DNA of 64,000 nucleotides from Paenibacillus chibensis (GCF_004001045.1 NZ_BIMK01000002.1:124001-188000), one strand, 5' to 3'. Positions 40,315-50,169 are shown, counted from the first letter of the stretch. Numbers and translations: made by a program. Notes: generated by a model not told the origin, from the sequence alone.

Positions 40315-42225
40315 GTGAAAAGTGCTAAATTAACAGCTTTTCTTAACTACCTGGAAGCACAAAATGACTGGGTCACTGCTGCCGCCTTAGCCAATTATTT
40401 TAAAGTGTCCACCAGAACGATTCGCAATTATGTAAGCACGATCAACGATGAAACCCCCATCATTGCATCCAATTCAAATGGATATAAATTAATGATGCAG
40501 GAGAAACGAAACGTGACCGCTTCCCTGCAAACTCAAGATACGCCGTCCAAACGAATGAACATGATGTTGAAGGAGCTCATTGTAAACACGGAAGGGCTCG
40601 ACATGTTTGATTTGAGCGAAAAGATCTTTGTCAGCACATCCACCATTGAAAGCGATATTATGAGCGCCAATCATCTCATTCTTCCATTTCATATGAAAGT
40701 GAAACGCAGAGGCAATAGGCTGATTTTGGAGGGAGAGGAATCGGAAAAGCGCAAGCTCATGAGCCACATCATTACCCAGGAGGCCTCGCCGCAATTTTTA
40801 AGTACGGTTAGCGTTCAGGAGATTTTCGAGGAGTATGACATCGATCTATTAAAGCGTATCGTTACGGGTATTCTGGAGAGGTATAATCTTCTAATCAATG
40901 AATACACGATTAACAGCATCCTCTTACACTTGGTCATTACCATGGACCGGATCAGAAACAACCAATCGATTGAACAGACGCTGCATGCAAGAAGCGTGAA
41001 AAGCAATCTGGAGATGAACGCGGCAATCGATATTGCGGACAGGATCGGAGCCGAGTACGGGATCGTTTTTAATGAAGCCGAAAGATATTATTTAATGCTT
41101 CTGCTTTCGAGTAAAACGACATTGTTAAACTATCAGAGCCTCACGCCCGAGACGCTGCCCAATTTTGTGGACAAGCACTACATGGATCTTGTTTATACGC
41201 TGCTGGAAAAAGTGAAAGAATCTTATTTTATCGACCTTTCCGAAGATGAGTTTATCGTTAAATTCACGCTTCATATTCGAAATTTGATATTCAGGGCGAG
41301 AAACAAACAGTGGTCAAGAAATCCGTTAACTTACAGTTTTAAAGATACCTACCCGTTAATACATGAAATATCCGTCTTCATCTCAAACGAATTGCAGAAA
41401 TTGGAGAATATTTCGATTGTTGAAGATGAGATCGCGTTTATTTCTTTTCATATCGGCTCCTTTTTTGAGCGAAAAAAAGAACTTGAGACCAAAATTTTAT
41501 GTGCTGTCGTATGCCCGAATTACTATGGTATGCAATTGAATCTCGTTCAAAAAATCGAAACGAAGTTCAAAGATGTCATCGAGATTATGCAAGTCGCTTC
41601 GGAAATTGATCATTTGCATCATACCAACAAAATTGAATTTATCATTTCGACGCTTCCTACGAAGTCGCTGCACATTCCAACGGTATTTGTCCATCCGTTT
41701 ATCACGACAGAAGATTTCGAGCAAATCCAGAAAGTGATTGTTAAATTAAGCGAGCGGAAAAATATTTTAAACGTGAAAAATTATCTTGAGATGTTTTTTG
41801 ACGAGGACCTGTTCCTGAGAAACATTTATTTAAATAGCGCTGAAGACTATATTAAGTTTATGTCCCAAAAGCTTCTGGAAAAGCACTACGTAAAAGAAGA
41901 TTATTGCGAGTCAGTATTGGAACGGGAGAGAATGTCTTCGACAGCCTTTAACAACAACGTGGCCGTGCCTCACTCCATCACGATGGATGCCAATCGAACG
42001 GGGGCATGCATCATTATCAACGAAAAGCCCGTCAGATGGGGAGAAGAAAAGGTCCAAATCATCACCATGATTGCAATCAATAAAACGGAAAGGCAGCTAT
42101 TTAGCCATATCTTTGAAAGCTTTATAAACATTCTTTCGGAATGGGAAAATATCAAGGAATTAACCAAAGCAAAAAATTATCAAGACTTTCTAAATCAAAT
42201 TACGCTCCTCATGGATGAAATATAA
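40315..42225 (+). CDS. PRD-containing BglG/LicR-type transcriptional activator
   Basis: A 636-residue regulator. Residues 1-60 form a winged helix (VTAAALANYFKVSTRTIRNY), with a second HTH-like part to about 150. Two PTS regulation domains follow, around ILLHLVITMDRIRNNQ and FTLHIRNLIFRARN, each with conserved His. Then come an EIIB-like domain (KILCAVVCPNYYGMQ) and an EIIA-like domain with His in NNNVAVPHSITMD. Such proteins sense PTS phosphorylation: HPr and the sugar-specific EIIB act on the PRDs to set activity. The start is GTG with AAGGAGGG eight bases before it. It is divergent from the PTS operon and is the obvious controller of it. Confidence 0.92.
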   Translation: MKSAKLTAFLNYLEAQNDWVTAAALANYFKVSTRTIRNYVSTINDETPIIASNSNGYKLMMQEKRNVTASLQTQDTPSKRMNMMLKELIVNTEGLDMFDLSEKIFVSTSTIESDIMSANHLILPFHMKVKRRGNRLILEGEESEKRKLMSHIITQEASPQFLSTVSVQEIFEEYDIDLLKRIVTGILERYNLLINEYTINSILLHLVITMDRIRNNQSIEQTLHARSVKSNLEMNAAIDIADRIGAEYGIVFNEAERYYLMLLLSSKTTLLNYQSLTPETLPNFVDKHYMDLVYTLLEKVKESYFIDLSEDEFIVKFTLHIRNLIFRARNKQWSRNPLTYSFKDTYPLIHEISVFISNELQKLENISIVEDEIAFISFHIGSFFERKKELETKILCAVVCPNYYGMQLNLVQKIETKFKDVIEIMQVASEIDHLHHTNKIEFIISTLPTKSLHIPTVFVHPFITTEDFEQIQKVIVKLSERKNILNVKNYLEMFFDEDLFLRNIYLNSAEDYIKFMSQKLLEKHYVKEDYCESVLERERMSSTAFNNNVAVPHSITMDANRTGACIIINEKPVRWGEEKVQIITMIAINKTERQLFSHIFESFINILSEWENIKELTKAKNYQDFLNQITLLMDEI

Positions 42226-42230
42226 ATTAA

Positions 42231-42258
42231 AAAAAGCGCTAAAATAATAGCGCTTTTT
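42231..42258. terminator. Terminator of the PRD regulator gene
   Basis: AAAAAGCGCT and AGCGCTTTTT form a 10-bp stem around an 8-base loop, six bases past the stop. Confidence 0.8.
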
Positions 42259-42266
42259 ATAAAACA

Positions 42267-42294
42267 AAAAAACCTTGATTCCTCAAGGTTTTTT
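42267..42294 (-). terminator. Terminator of the tRNA-Ala gene
   Basis: AAAAAACCTTGA and TCAAGGTTTTTT pair around TTCC. On the minus strand it follows the tRNA 3' end by five bases and ends in a T run. Confidence 0.75.
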
Positions 42295-42299
42295 ATCTA

Positions 42300-42372
42300 T
42301 GGAGCCTAGGGGGATCGAACCCCTGACCTCATCGCTGCCAGCGATGCGCTCTCCCAGCTGAGCTAAGGCCCC
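42300..42372 (-). tRNA. tRNA-Ala (anticodon GGC)
   Basis: The minus strand gives a 73-base cloverleaf: acceptor GGGGCCT pairing with AGGCTCC (one G-U), D arm with AGCTCAGCTGGGAGAGC, anticodon stem CATCG/CGATG with loop CTGGCAG, and T arm with GGTTCGATCC. The loop reads anticodon GGC, for GCC and GCU alanine codons. Discriminator base is A. CCA is not encoded. Confidence 0.95.
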
Positions 42373-42472
42373 TCATTATGTATTTCGCTCTCAAAAAGAG
42401 CACTCCTATAATATAGCATAGGGAGCAGGCTTGCGCAATACTTTTTTATAAAAAAGCAGGAAGTTCAAATAT

Positions 42473-42523
42473 AAAAAAGGACGCCTGCAAAGTCCGGTAC
42501 AGACGATATCGCAGCGTCCTTTC
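42473..42523 (-). terminator. Terminator downstream of nrdR
   Basis: On the minus strand GAAAGGACGC pairs with GCGTCCTTTT after a 29-base loop and is followed by a T run. It lies about 110 bases past the nrdR stop. Confidence 0.55.
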
Positions 42524-42635
42524 ATGCTTCGCCCTTAGGCCGTGCAAAAATTCAATTCCTGGCACAAGAATCTCCCCTTTGCATCGCTGAAGAATTCAGG
42601 TTTCCTCAGTGGTTGTGTCACTTGATACTCATTTC

Positions 42636-43109
42636 CTACTCGTCATCCGCCATCGTGTTTTTGGACAGCAGTCCTTTGAGCTCCTTCATGAACATGTTGA
42701 TGTCCTTGAACTGGCGGTACACCGATGCGAAGCGCACATAAGCGACCTCATCCACGGGATACAGCTGCTCCATCACCAGCTCGCCGATCTGACGGCTCTC
42801 CACTTCCGCTACCGCCGTATTGCGGAGCGCCTTCTCCACCTCGGAGACGATGGCTTCCAGCTGTTCCACGGACACGGGACGCTTCTCGCACGCACGGATC
42901 AGGCCGCGCAAAATTTTGTCCCGGCTGAACTCCTCCCGGCTGCCGTCTTTTTTGATGACCATCAGCGGTGTTTCCTCCACCATTTCGAACGTCGTGAAGC
43001 GCCGGCTGCACTTTTCGCATTCGCGTCTGCGGCGGATGGATTTGTTGTCGTTGGCCGGACGGGAATCCAGCACCTTGGTCCCTGCGTAGTCGCAATACGG
43101 ACATTTCAT
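42636..43109 (-). CDS. nrdR: Transcriptional repressor NrdR
   Basis: A 157-residue repressor of ribonucleotide reductase genes. The N-terminal zinc ribbon has two Cys pairs ([10 protein letters not shown] and [12 protein letters not shown]), and the ATP-cone domain begins at about residue 48 with [20 protein letters not shown]. It binds NrdR boxes when dATP levels are high. Length and motifs are standard. AAGGAAGTGAG precedes ATG. In related Bacillales it lies near coaE and polA, as here. Confidence 0.97.
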   Translation of the reverse strand: MKCPYCDYAGTKVLDSRPANDNKSIRRRRECEKCSRRFTTFEMVEETPLMVIKKDGSREEFSRDKILRGLIRACEKRPVSVEQLEAIVSEVEKALRNTAVAEVESRQIGELVMEQLYPVDEVAYVRFASVYRQFKDINMFMKELKGLLSKNTMADDE

Positions 43110-43303
43110 GGCAAACTCACTTCCTTTATTCTTTACATGGGATAAATCAATCAGATGATTGACTTCAAAACAACTGAATGCCGCTCCCTGCTTGGGTTCA
43201 CAGGTTATGGCTAATATTTCCAGTTAAAATCCTTCGAAAACAGTTATGAAGATTCAACATTCGAGACATAATACTTTTACCAACAGCGAGGAGGTGAACA
43301 TCA

Positions 43304-43522
43304 ATGGCTCAAAACAACAGTTCAAACAACCTGGTAGTATCCAAAGCTACTGCAGCCCTCAACCAAATGAAATATGAAGTTGCTCAAGAACTGGGTATCT
43401 CCATCCCACAAGACGGATACCAAGGCAACATGACTTCCTATGAGAACGGTTCGCTCGGGGGATACATCACGAAACGTCTTGTAACCCTGGCTGAACAACA
43501 ACTGGCTGGTCAATTCAAATAA
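43304..43522 (+). CDS. Alpha/beta-type small acid-soluble spore protein (SASP)
   Basis: A 72-residue protein that coats spore DNA and protects it from UV and chemicals. The two family motifs are present: KYEVAQELGI, which holds the germination-protease cleavage site, and GNMTSYENGSLGGYITKRLV. GAGGAGGTGA lies before ATG. A CATAATA element at 43267-43273 resembles a sigma-G -10, which would mean forespore expression; the -35 is unclear. A strong terminator follows. Confidence 0.97.
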   Translation: MAQNNSSNNLVVSKATAALNQMKYEVAQELGISIPQDGYQGNMTSYENGSLGGYITKRLVTLAEQQLAGQFK

Positions 43523-43542
43523 TACATGCTTTTATCAAAAGG

Positions 43543-43581
43543 AGTATTGGAGCAGCCCGTAAGCTGCTTCAATACTTTTTT
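43543..43581 (+). terminator. Terminator of the SASP gene
   Basis: AGTATTGGAGCAGC and GCTGCTTCAATACT form a 14-bp stem with one mismatch around CCGTAA, followed by TTTTTT. Confidence 0.88.
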
Positions 43582-43594
43582 GCTTTATCAGCAG

Positions 43595-44167
43595 CTAAAA
43601 ATCGCTGTAAATGCGCGTGTATTGATTGTAATAATAAATCACCCGCTGAATGTAATGTCTCGTCTCACCGATGGGAATATCCTTAACCGATTCCAGCTTT
43701 CCGTCCCAGACCCCTTTTTTAAGCCAGCCTTCCACCTTACCCGGCCCCGCGTTATATGCGGCTATGACCGCGATCCGGTTTCCTTTGAACTGGTTGTCCA
43801 GACTCCTCAGGTACCAGGTTCCGATTTCAATGCTAGCCTCCGGCTTATGCTTGATGTGATCCATCGTCACTTCGGGGATCTTCGCTTGTTCCATCGCCCA
43901 TTGGGCCGTATCCGGCATGAGCTGCATCAGACCGAGCGCCCCTTTTTTCGATTCCTTGCCCAGCTTGAAGTTCGATTCGACGCGAATAATGGAGGCAATC
44001 AGGAACGGGTCAACATCATACCGCTCTGCCTGCTCCCTGATGTTCTCTTTATAATAAATCGGGTAGAACCATGACATCCAGTTGGTGTTGAAGAACAGCA
44101 CGACGACAAAGCCAAGAAACAGCACGAGAAGGACTCTCTTTTTGCGAAGAAAATGCAGCAGCTTCAT
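43595..44167 (-). CDS. Lytic transglycosylase with SLT domain (GH23)
   Basis: A 190-residue cell-wall enzyme. An N-terminal membrane anchor (VLLVLFLGFVVVLFFN) is followed by an SLT domain: catalytic Glu in SIIRVESNFKLG, then KGALGLMQLMPDTAQW, and AAYNAGPGKVEGWL. It cleaves peptidoglycan to anhydro-muropeptides at the outer face of the membrane. It overlaps coaE by four bases, so the pair is translationally coupled, an arrangement also known for the YtcF/CoaE region in relatives. Confidence 0.92.
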   Translation of the reverse strand: MKLLHFLRKKRVLLVLFLGFVVVLFFNTNWMSWFYPIYYKENIREQAERYDVDPFLIASIIRVESNFKLGKESKKGALGLMQLMPDTAQWAMEQAKIPEVTMDHIKHKPEASIEIGTWYLRSLDNQFKGNRIAVIAAYNAGPGKVEGWLKKGVWDGKLESVKDIPIGETRHYIQRVIYYYNQYTRIYSDF

Positions 44168-44760
44168 GCAAAATCCAATCGGAGCCAGAATTCATCGATT
44201 TGCCGCTGCGTCTCTTCGGCGCTGCCGCTATTGTCAATGATAACATCCGCCTTCCGCTTCTTTTCTTCAATATCCATCTGCGAGTTGATTCGAGCCTCTG
44301 CCTCTTCTGCAGTCAGTTGGTTGCGGTTCATCAAGCGTTCCTTCTGGATCGAAGCTGGTGCATATACCAGCATAACCCGCTCAAACATCGATTCCAGTCC
44401 CGATTCAAACAACAAAGGGATATCCACGACGACAAGCCGCTCCGGATGCTCACGCTCCAGCGACTCCATCTGCCGGCGGATTTCCAAGCGGATGGCTGGG
44501 TGCGTAATTTCATTCAACGCTTGGCGCTGGGCCGGTTCGCGGAATACGATATCCCCCAGCTTTTTACGGTCCAGCGTCCCGTCCGCAAGCAGCACGGCTT
44601 GTCCAAAATGCTCGGCAACCGCCGCCAAAACGGGATGACCCGGGAGCATGACTTCCCGGGCGATCACATCGGCATCCACGAGCAGCGCTCCCTTCCGGAT
44701 CAAGAGCGCGGACACGGTGCTTTTTCCAGTTGCTATACCTCCGGTTAACCCGATAATCAT
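44164..44760 (-). CDS. coaE: Dephospho-CoA kinase
   Basis: A 198-residue P-loop kinase for the last step of coenzyme A synthesis. Walker A is GLTGGIATGKSTVS at the N-terminus, followed by LVDADVIAREVM, and VVDIPLLFESGLE, all diagnostic of CoaE. An in-frame TTG lies two codons earlier, but ATG at 44760 is nine bases from GAGGTGA and gives the usual N-terminus MIIGLTGG. It sits 14 bases downstream of ytaF. Confidence 0.96.
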   Translation of the reverse strand: MIIGLTGGIATGKSTVSALLIRKGALLVDADVIAREVMLPGHPVLAAVAEHFGQAVLLADGTLDRKKLGDIVFREPAQRQALNEITHPAIRLEIRRQMESLEREHPERLVVVDIPLLFESGLESMFERVMLVYAPASIQKERLMNRNQLTAEEAEARINSQMDIEEKKRKADVIIDNSGSAEETQRQIDEFWLRLDFA

Positions 44761-44774
44761 GTGCAAAACTCACC

Positions 44775-45464
44775 TCATAACAGCTTTATTATTCCCATGG
44801 CTATTAATAATAACGCCGGAAGCGCGGTAAAATGCCGCATCCACGATCTGGACGCAAACCTGAAGCCGGTCTTCATGCCGAGTACCAAAAAGGTACCGCT
44901 GAACAGTGCAATGACCAGAGCCGTCCATACGGGCGAAAATCCCAGCAGTGCAGCTCCCAGTCCTGCGCCGAACGCATCCAACGACAGCGCTATGCCGAGC
45001 CACATCGCTTCAATCCCGGAAATGCTTCCGGATTTATCGATATCCGCGGAGGAAGGCGTCCGCAAAATGCGGATGACCAGACCCAGCTTACGGATCTCAA
45101 GCGAAAACACGGTTTGCTCGGCTTCCGCCACCCGAGCGGGTTCATGTACGGATCGGATCACGGCCGTATCTTTATCGTCACGATTCTTTTCTTTCTGCAT
45201 CAGCAGCTGAATCAAAGACCAGGAGCCCATAATAATCAAGATAACGGCTCCGACAATCGAAGCGGCATGGGGCGATACGACTTTGGCCAGCAGCACGCCT
45301 ACCTGCATCGAAATATAAATGATGATGCCGGAGCACATGGATATGATTACGACGGACAGCGGTGAGATTTTCATCTGCCTAAGTCCATATGTAATCCCGA
45401 CGCCAAAACTGTCCAAACTTAATGCGAAAGCAAGCAGGAGCAGCGTAAAAACATGACTGAGCAC
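44775..45464 (-). CDS. ytaF: Sporulation membrane protein YtaF (MntP-like)
   Basis: A 229-residue membrane protein with six helices arranged as two similar halves: LLLAFALSLDSFGVGITYG in the first and AMWLGIALSLDAFGAGLGAA in the second. Both contain the LSLD motif of MntP/YtaF proteins. The central soluble loop (about residues 85-140) is highly charged. The start is GTG with GGGAGGG upstream. YtaF is a sporulation-linked protein of unclear function. It is placed between mutM and coaE as in Bacillus subtilis. Confidence 0.92.
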   Translation of the reverse strand: MLSHVFTLLLLAFALSLDSFGVGITYGLRQMKISPLSVVIISMCSGIIIYISMQVGVLLAKVVSPHAASIVGAVILIIMGSWSLIQLLMQKEKNRDDKDTAVIRSVHEPARVAEAEQTVFSLEIRKLGLVIRILRTPSSADIDKSGSISGIEAMWLGIALSLDAFGAGLGAALLGFSPVWTALVIALFSGTFLVLGMKTGFRFASRSWMRHFTALPALLLIAMGIIKLL

Positions 45465-45662
45465 CCCTGGATTCCCTCCCCTTGATGAAACGGTCCATTC
45501 AAAGGCCGAGTGGTAAGGGCCCTGACGTACCGCTTCCCCTGAAGTCCAATTCTGTATCAGTATATGGAAGGGTCGAGCTAGGGGTGCACGCCTATGCTTT
45601 TATTTCATTATTCTGAAGAAGGATCCGCATTCGTCGTGAGGCATGATCCTGCTTCCAGCTCG

Positions 45663-46493
45663 TTACTTGATCGTCTGGCATACCGGGCAATAATGCGTGC
45701 CGCGTCCGCCGACGACAGACTTCTCAATCAACGTTCCGCAAGTAAGGCAGGGCTGGTTCTGACGCCCGTAAATCTTGAGCTGATGCTGGAACATGCCCAT
45801 CTCGCCTTGTCCGTTAACATAAGACTTGATGGAAGAGCCGCCAACTTCAACCGATTCGGATAAAGTCTCAATGACCGACTGATGCAAGGCGCGGAGCTGC
45901 TCGTCCGTCAGCGTGTTCGCCAGCTGCTCGGGATGAATGCCCGCCCGGAACAGGGACTCATCCACATAAATATTCCCGATGCCCACGACATATGACTGGT
46001 TTAGCAGCACCGCCTTGATTTTTGACGTTTTGCCCGCCAGCGCCGCCTTGAACTTCTCCAGGGTAAATGCCTCATCCAGCGGTTCTAGCCCCAGCTTGGA
46101 TAACGGAGGAACGGTAAATTCCTCTCCGGGGCTAAACAGATGCATCGTTCCGAACTGGCGCACATCCTTATACCGCAGCTCAGTTCCATCATTGAAGTGG
46201 AAAATGACATGCGTGTGTTTTTCCACCGGTTCGGTGCTTGCATACATCCCGTAGCGTCCTTCCATCCGCAGATGCGAAACGAGAACCAGGTCATCCAGTA
46301 TAATGCGCAAAAACTTACCGCGGCGTTCCACACCTTGAATGGTATGTCCGGCCAGCATAAATGCAAACTGATCTATATCGTCAGGGCGCTGGATAATCCG
46401 CGCCAAATTTACGGTAACATGGTCAATCATTTTCCCTTTGACCAGCTGATTCAATGTTCTTTTGACTGTCTCGACTTCCGGTAATTCCGGCAT
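45663..46493 (-). CDS. mutM: Formamidopyrimidine-DNA glycosylase (Fpg/MutM)
   Basis: A 276-residue repair enzyme that removes oxidised purines such as 8-oxoguanine. The N-terminus PELPEVETVKRTL carries the catalytic Pro and Glu. The helix-two-turn-helix segment is GIGNIYVDESLFRAGIHP, and the C-terminal zinc finger is CLTCGTLIEKSVVGGRGTHY followed by CPVC. GAGGTGA precedes ATG. It is 51 bases downstream of polA, as in other Bacillales. Confidence 0.97.
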   Translation of the reverse strand: MPELPEVETVKRTLNQLVKGKMIDHVTVNLARIIQRPDDIDQFAFMLAGHTIQGVERRGKFLRIILDDLVLVSHLRMEGRYGMYASTEPVEKHTHVIFHFNDGTELRYKDVRQFGTMHLFSPGEEFTVPPLSKLGLEPLDEAFTLEKFKAALAGKTSKIKAVLLNQSYVVGIGNIYVDESLFRAGIHPEQLANTLTDEQLRALHQSVIETLSESVEVGGSSIKSYVNGQGEMGMFQHQLKIYGRQNQPCLTCGTLIEKSVVGGRGTHYCPVCQTIK

Positions 46494-46544
46494 GATGTCT
46501 TCACCTCATCCCCATTATAACGGAAGTTTGTCCTCTATGGGGCA

Positions 46545-49211
46545 TTATTTCGCTTCATACCAATTGGTACCATAACTGACCTCGGCTTTGAGCGGCACGG
46601 ACAAGGCAAGAGCCTTTTCCATCGTCTCCGGCACAAGCTTTTTCATCAGCTCCAGCTCGTCCTCCGGAACCTCAAACACAAGTTCGTCATGCACCTGCAG
46701 CAGCATGCGGCTCTTCAGCTTTTTCTCCGCTAGCGCCGCGTCCATGTGAACCATGGCCAGCTTGATGATATCGGCCGCCGTACCCTGGATCGGCGTATTC
46801 ATCGCGGTGCGTTCCGCGAAAGAACGCAGATTGAAGTTGCTGGCATTGATTTCCGGCAGATACCGTCTTCGTTCCAGCAGGGTCGTCACGTAACCGTCCC
46901 GCTTCGCATCCTTGACGATCTCGTCCATGTAACGGCGAACACCGCTGAACGCATCGAAGTATTGGTCGATAAAACGCGCGGCTTCCTTCCGGGTTATGTT
47001 CAGGTTCTGCGACAGGCCGTAATCGCTGATGCCGTATACGATGCCGAAATTGACCGCCTTGGCCGAGCGCCGCATATTCGAATCCACTTCGTCCGCCTGG
47101 ACGCCAAACACGTCCATCGCCGTCTTGGTATGAATGTCCATATCATGCAGGAAGGCATCCTTCAGTCCGGCATCATCGGAAATATGCGCCAGCACGCGCA
47201 GCTCGATCTGCGAATAGTCCGCCGCGAGAATGTACCAGCTTGGATCGGATGGAACGAATACTTTGCGGATCTTGCGTCCCTCTTCCAAACGGATCGGAAT
47301 GTTTTGCAGGTTCGGATATTGGCTGCTCAGGCGCCCCGTTGCCGCAATCGTTTGCCGGTAATAGGTGTGCACCTTGCCGGTTTCCGGCGAAATTTCCTTG
47401 AGCAGGCCTTCCACATACGTGGATTGCAGCTTGGCAATCGTGCGGTACTGGAGAATCAGGCGGACGATATCATGATAAGGCGCAAGCTTTTCCAGCACCT
47501 CGGCGTCCGTGGAATAGCCGGTTTTGGTTTTTTTGACGACAGGCAGCCCCAGCTTCACGAACAAGATTTCGCCCAGCTGTTTGGGTGAATTCAGGTTGAA
47601 TTCGGTGCCGGCAATATCGTAAATCTCTTTGACAAGATCATTGATTTGGGCTTCGAATTCCTTGCCGAGCCCGACCAGATCATCCTTGTTGACCGAGATT
47701 CCCTGCTTCTCCATATCGGCCAGGATCCGGGATAACGGCATTTCGAGATCATGGAAAAGCGACTTCATTTCGTTGCCCTCCAGCTCTCTTTCCTGAATCG
47801 GGATCAGATCCATGATCGATGCGCTTTTGGCAGCCAGGTGCTTGCTGAGCACATCGGCTTCAGGCACCTTGTATTTCGCTCCCTTGCCGAATACGTCATC
47901 ATCGGAGGCAAGCGTCTGCAGGCCGTACTTGGAGGCCAGGGCATGAACGTTCTGGTTCGATTCGGTCGGGTCCAGCAGATACGCCGCAAGCTGTACGTCA
48001 AAGGATGCACCGGCGAACTCGATGCCCTTCCAGTGAAGGGCCAAATCCGTCCGGTGCAGGTCATAGCCACGCTTCGGAACATTCGGGTCTGCCAACCATG
48101 CCCGCACCGGCTCCGCCGCTTCCGACTTCAACAGCTCATATGGCACATAATAATGCTGCTCGGGCGAGGAGAATACGGCTCCAATCACATCGGCATGATG
48201 AGGATTATCCCCATTCGTCTCCACATGGAGCGCTTGAATCGCACCCAACGCTTCGATCAGCTTATCGATATCCCCTTCACCCAGGATTTCCACGTTGATT
48301 TCCTTGGAAGGTACCTGTTCCCGTTCCGGATGCTCGCCATGACTGCCCTCTGCTTTAAAGGACAGACGCTCAAGCAAGGACTTGAATTCAAGCTTGGCAA
48401 GCGCCGGCCCTGCCGTTTCCTCCTTCAAGCCGTTAAAGACCATCTCGTCGAATGACTTGTCCAGCGGAACCTCCCGGAAAATGGTCGCCAGCTTCTTGCT
48501 CATGACGGCGTCATCCGCATGCGTCTCAATCTTTTCTTTCATTTTCCCTTTCAGTTCGCCGGTATTTGCCAGCACCTCTTCCACCGAGCCGAACTGATGC
48601 AGAAGCTTCAGCGCCGTCTTTTCGCCGACGCCCGGTATGCCCGGAATGTTGTCAGAGGCATCGCCCATCAGCCCCTTCAAATCAATGATTTGCAGCGGTG
48701 TCAGGCCGTATCTCTCCTGAATCTGCTCGGGAGCGTACGTTTCGATTTCGGTCACGCCTTTTCGCGTCAATCCAACCTGGACATGGTCCGAAGCCAATTG
48801 AAGCATATCCTTGTCCCCGGTCACGACCAGAATTTCTTCGCCCGCTTCCTCCGCGATCCGCGACACGGTACCGATAATATCATCCGCTTCGTAGCCGCTC
48901 AGCTCGAACTGCGAAATGCCGAAGCCCTGCAGCAGCTCTTTGAGGAGCGGAAACTGTTCGGACAGCTCGGGTGGAGTCTTTTCGCGGCCGCCTTTGTATT
49001 CCTGATAGCCTTCGTGGCGGAACGTAATTTTTCCCGCATCAAAAGCAACCATCATATGTGTAGGTTTATGATCCTCAATCAGGCGCAAAAGCATATTGGT
49101 AAATCCATAGACGGCATTCGTATGCAGCCCCTTGGTGTTCGTCAGCGGAGGCATCGCGAAAAACGCCCGGTAAATGATACTGTTTCCATCGATCAGAATC
49201 AGTTTGCTCAT
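46545..49211 (-). CDS. polA: DNA polymerase I
   Basis: An 888-residue repair polymerase. Residues 1-300 are the 5'-nuclease domain (LILIDGNSIIYRAFFAMPPL; FELSGYEADDIIG; LMGDASDNIPGIPGVG). Residues about 310-470 form the 3'-5' exonuclease fold, but the DxE motif is ALHVETNG, so the first Asp is His, as expected for the inactive exonuclease of Bacillus-type Pol I. The polymerase domain has motif A (LAADYSQIELRVLAHIS), the O helix (RRSAKAVNFGIVYGISDYG) and motif C (LLQVHDELVFEVP). GGGAAGGTG precedes ATG. Confidence 0.97.
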   Translation of the reverse strand: MSKLILIDGNSIIYRAFFAMPPLTNTKGLHTNAVYGFTNMLLRLIEDHKPTHMMVAFDAGKITFRHEGYQEYKGGREKTPPELSEQFPLLKELLQGFGISQFELSGYEADDIIGTVSRIAEEAGEEILVVTGDKDMLQLASDHVQVGLTRKGVTEIETYAPEQIQERYGLTPLQIIDLKGLMGDASDNIPGIPGVGEKTALKLLHQFGSVEEVLANTGELKGKMKEKIETHADDAVMSKKLATIFREVPLDKSFDEMVFNGLKEETAGPALAKLEFKSLLERLSFKAEGSHGEHPEREQVPSKEINVEILGEGDIDKLIEALGAIQALHVETNGDNPHHADVIGAVFSSPEQHYYVPYELLKSEAAEPVRAWLADPNVPKRGYDLHRTDLALHWKGIEFAGASFDVQLAAYLLDPTESNQNVHALASKYGLQTLASDDDVFGKGAKYKVPEADVLSKHLAAKSASIMDLIPIQERELEGNEMKSLFHDLEMPLSRILADMEKQGISVNKDDLVGLGKEFEAQINDLVKEIYDIAGTEFNLNSPKQLGEILFVKLGLPVVKKTKTGYSTDAEVLEKLAPYHDIVRLILQYRTIAKLQSTYVEGLLKEISPETGKVHTYYRQTIAATGRLSSQYPNLQNIPIRLEEGRKIRKVFVPSDPSWYILAADYSQIELRVLAHISDDAGLKDAFLHDMDIHTKTAMDVFGVQADEVDSNMRRSAKAVNFGIVYGISDYGLSQNLNITRKEAARFIDQYFDAFSGVRRYMDEIVKDAKRDGYVTTLLERRRYLPEINASNFNLRSFAERTAMNTPIQGTAADIIKLAMVHMDAALAEKKLKSRMLLQVHDELVFEVPEDELELMKKLVPETMEKALALSVPLKAEVSYGTNWYEAK

Positions 49212-49407
49212 ACAGCACCTTCCCTTTTTAACTTTCTTCTATTTTCCGATAAAATCCATCGAGCTCTTATCCCACGAAGAAGATTCCCTGCTCTTGTATA
49301 AGATGAACTTAAGATGTTCGGCTACTCTTTAAAGACATGCGTATATACCTTCTCATATCTTAACACATGACCCTCCATTCGAGAAAAAAATCAGGACCGA
49401 AAAACGC

Positions 49408-49433
49408 AAAAACACCGGAGTCGGACTCCGGTG
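49408..49433 (-). terminator. Terminator of phoU
   Basis: CACCGGAG and CTCCGGTG form a strong stem, followed on the minus strand by five T. It lies about 40 bases past the phoU stop. Confidence 0.8.
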
Positions 49434-49469
49434 CTGTCGCTTTGTTCCTATTTTATCAGATTACCGGAA

Positions 49470-50129
49470 TTACCGGTTCAGGTCGGGACGCTTACCGGTT
49501 ACCAGATAAACGGCACTTTCCCCGATATTCGTTGCATGATCGGCGATCCGTTCGATGTAACGCCCAACCAGGGTCAGGAGCAACGCCTGCTGCAGCGAGT
49601 CCGGATTCGACCGCATGTGACCATATAATTCCGTCAAAATCTGGCTGTACAGATGATCGACCTGATCATCATCCTGAGCCATTTTATAGGCAAGATCCGT
49701 ATTTTCGTCCAAATAAGAGGTGATGGCTTCCTCGATCATCACCTTGACGATGCCCGTCATTTGCGGGATGTCAATCAGCGGCTTGATCAGCTTCTCGCCT
49801 TGCAGTCGCAGCGTCACTTTCGCAACATCCAATGCCAGATCGCCCATGCGTTCCAGATCACTGGATATTTTAAAGGCAACGAGAATTCTGCGAAGATCCT
49901 TGGCGACAGGTTGCTGTGTGACGATCAGCCGTGAGCCGATGTCCATAATTTCCTCTTCCATCTGATTAAGCTGGGCGTCTGCCTGAACGACTTCCTGCGC
50001 CTTTGGGCAGTCCTGCGTTTTGAGGCTGTTTACGGCCTCGTCAAGCGCATGCACCACATGCTCTCCCATCTTGACAAGCAGTGAGCGCAGCTGCTCGAGG
50101 TCCTGATCCAATTCTTTTCTCCGAATCAT
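49470..50129 (-). CDS. phoU: Phosphate transport system regulatory protein PhoU
   Basis: A 219-residue all-helical protein with two three-helix repeats. The metal-binding E/DxxxD motifs are visible in KISSDLERMGDLALDVAK and GRYIERIADHATNIGE. PhoU links the Pst transporter to the PhoR kinase and phosphate signalling. It follows pstB by 40 bases and should be in the same transcript. GGGGGAAA precedes ATG. Confidence 0.96.
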   Translation of the reverse strand: MIRRKELDQDLEQLRSLLVKMGEHVVHALDEAVNSLKTQDCPKAQEVVQADAQLNQMEEEIMDIGSRLIVTQQPVAKDLRRILVAFKISSDLERMGDLALDVAKVTLRLQGEKLIKPLIDIPQMTGIVKVMIEEAITSYLDENTDLAYKMAQDDDQVDHLYSQILTELYGHMRSNPDSLQQALLLTLVGRYIERIADHATNIGESAVYLVTGKRPDLNR

Positions 50130-50169
50130 GGCTGATGTTTCCCCCTAATTCTTGTTTGGTTTCTTTATA

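Noticed and set aside
45465-45662. Possible small gene between mutM and ytaF
   Set aside because: The only open frame runs into antisense mutM and lacks a ribosome binding site; nothing recognisable was seen.
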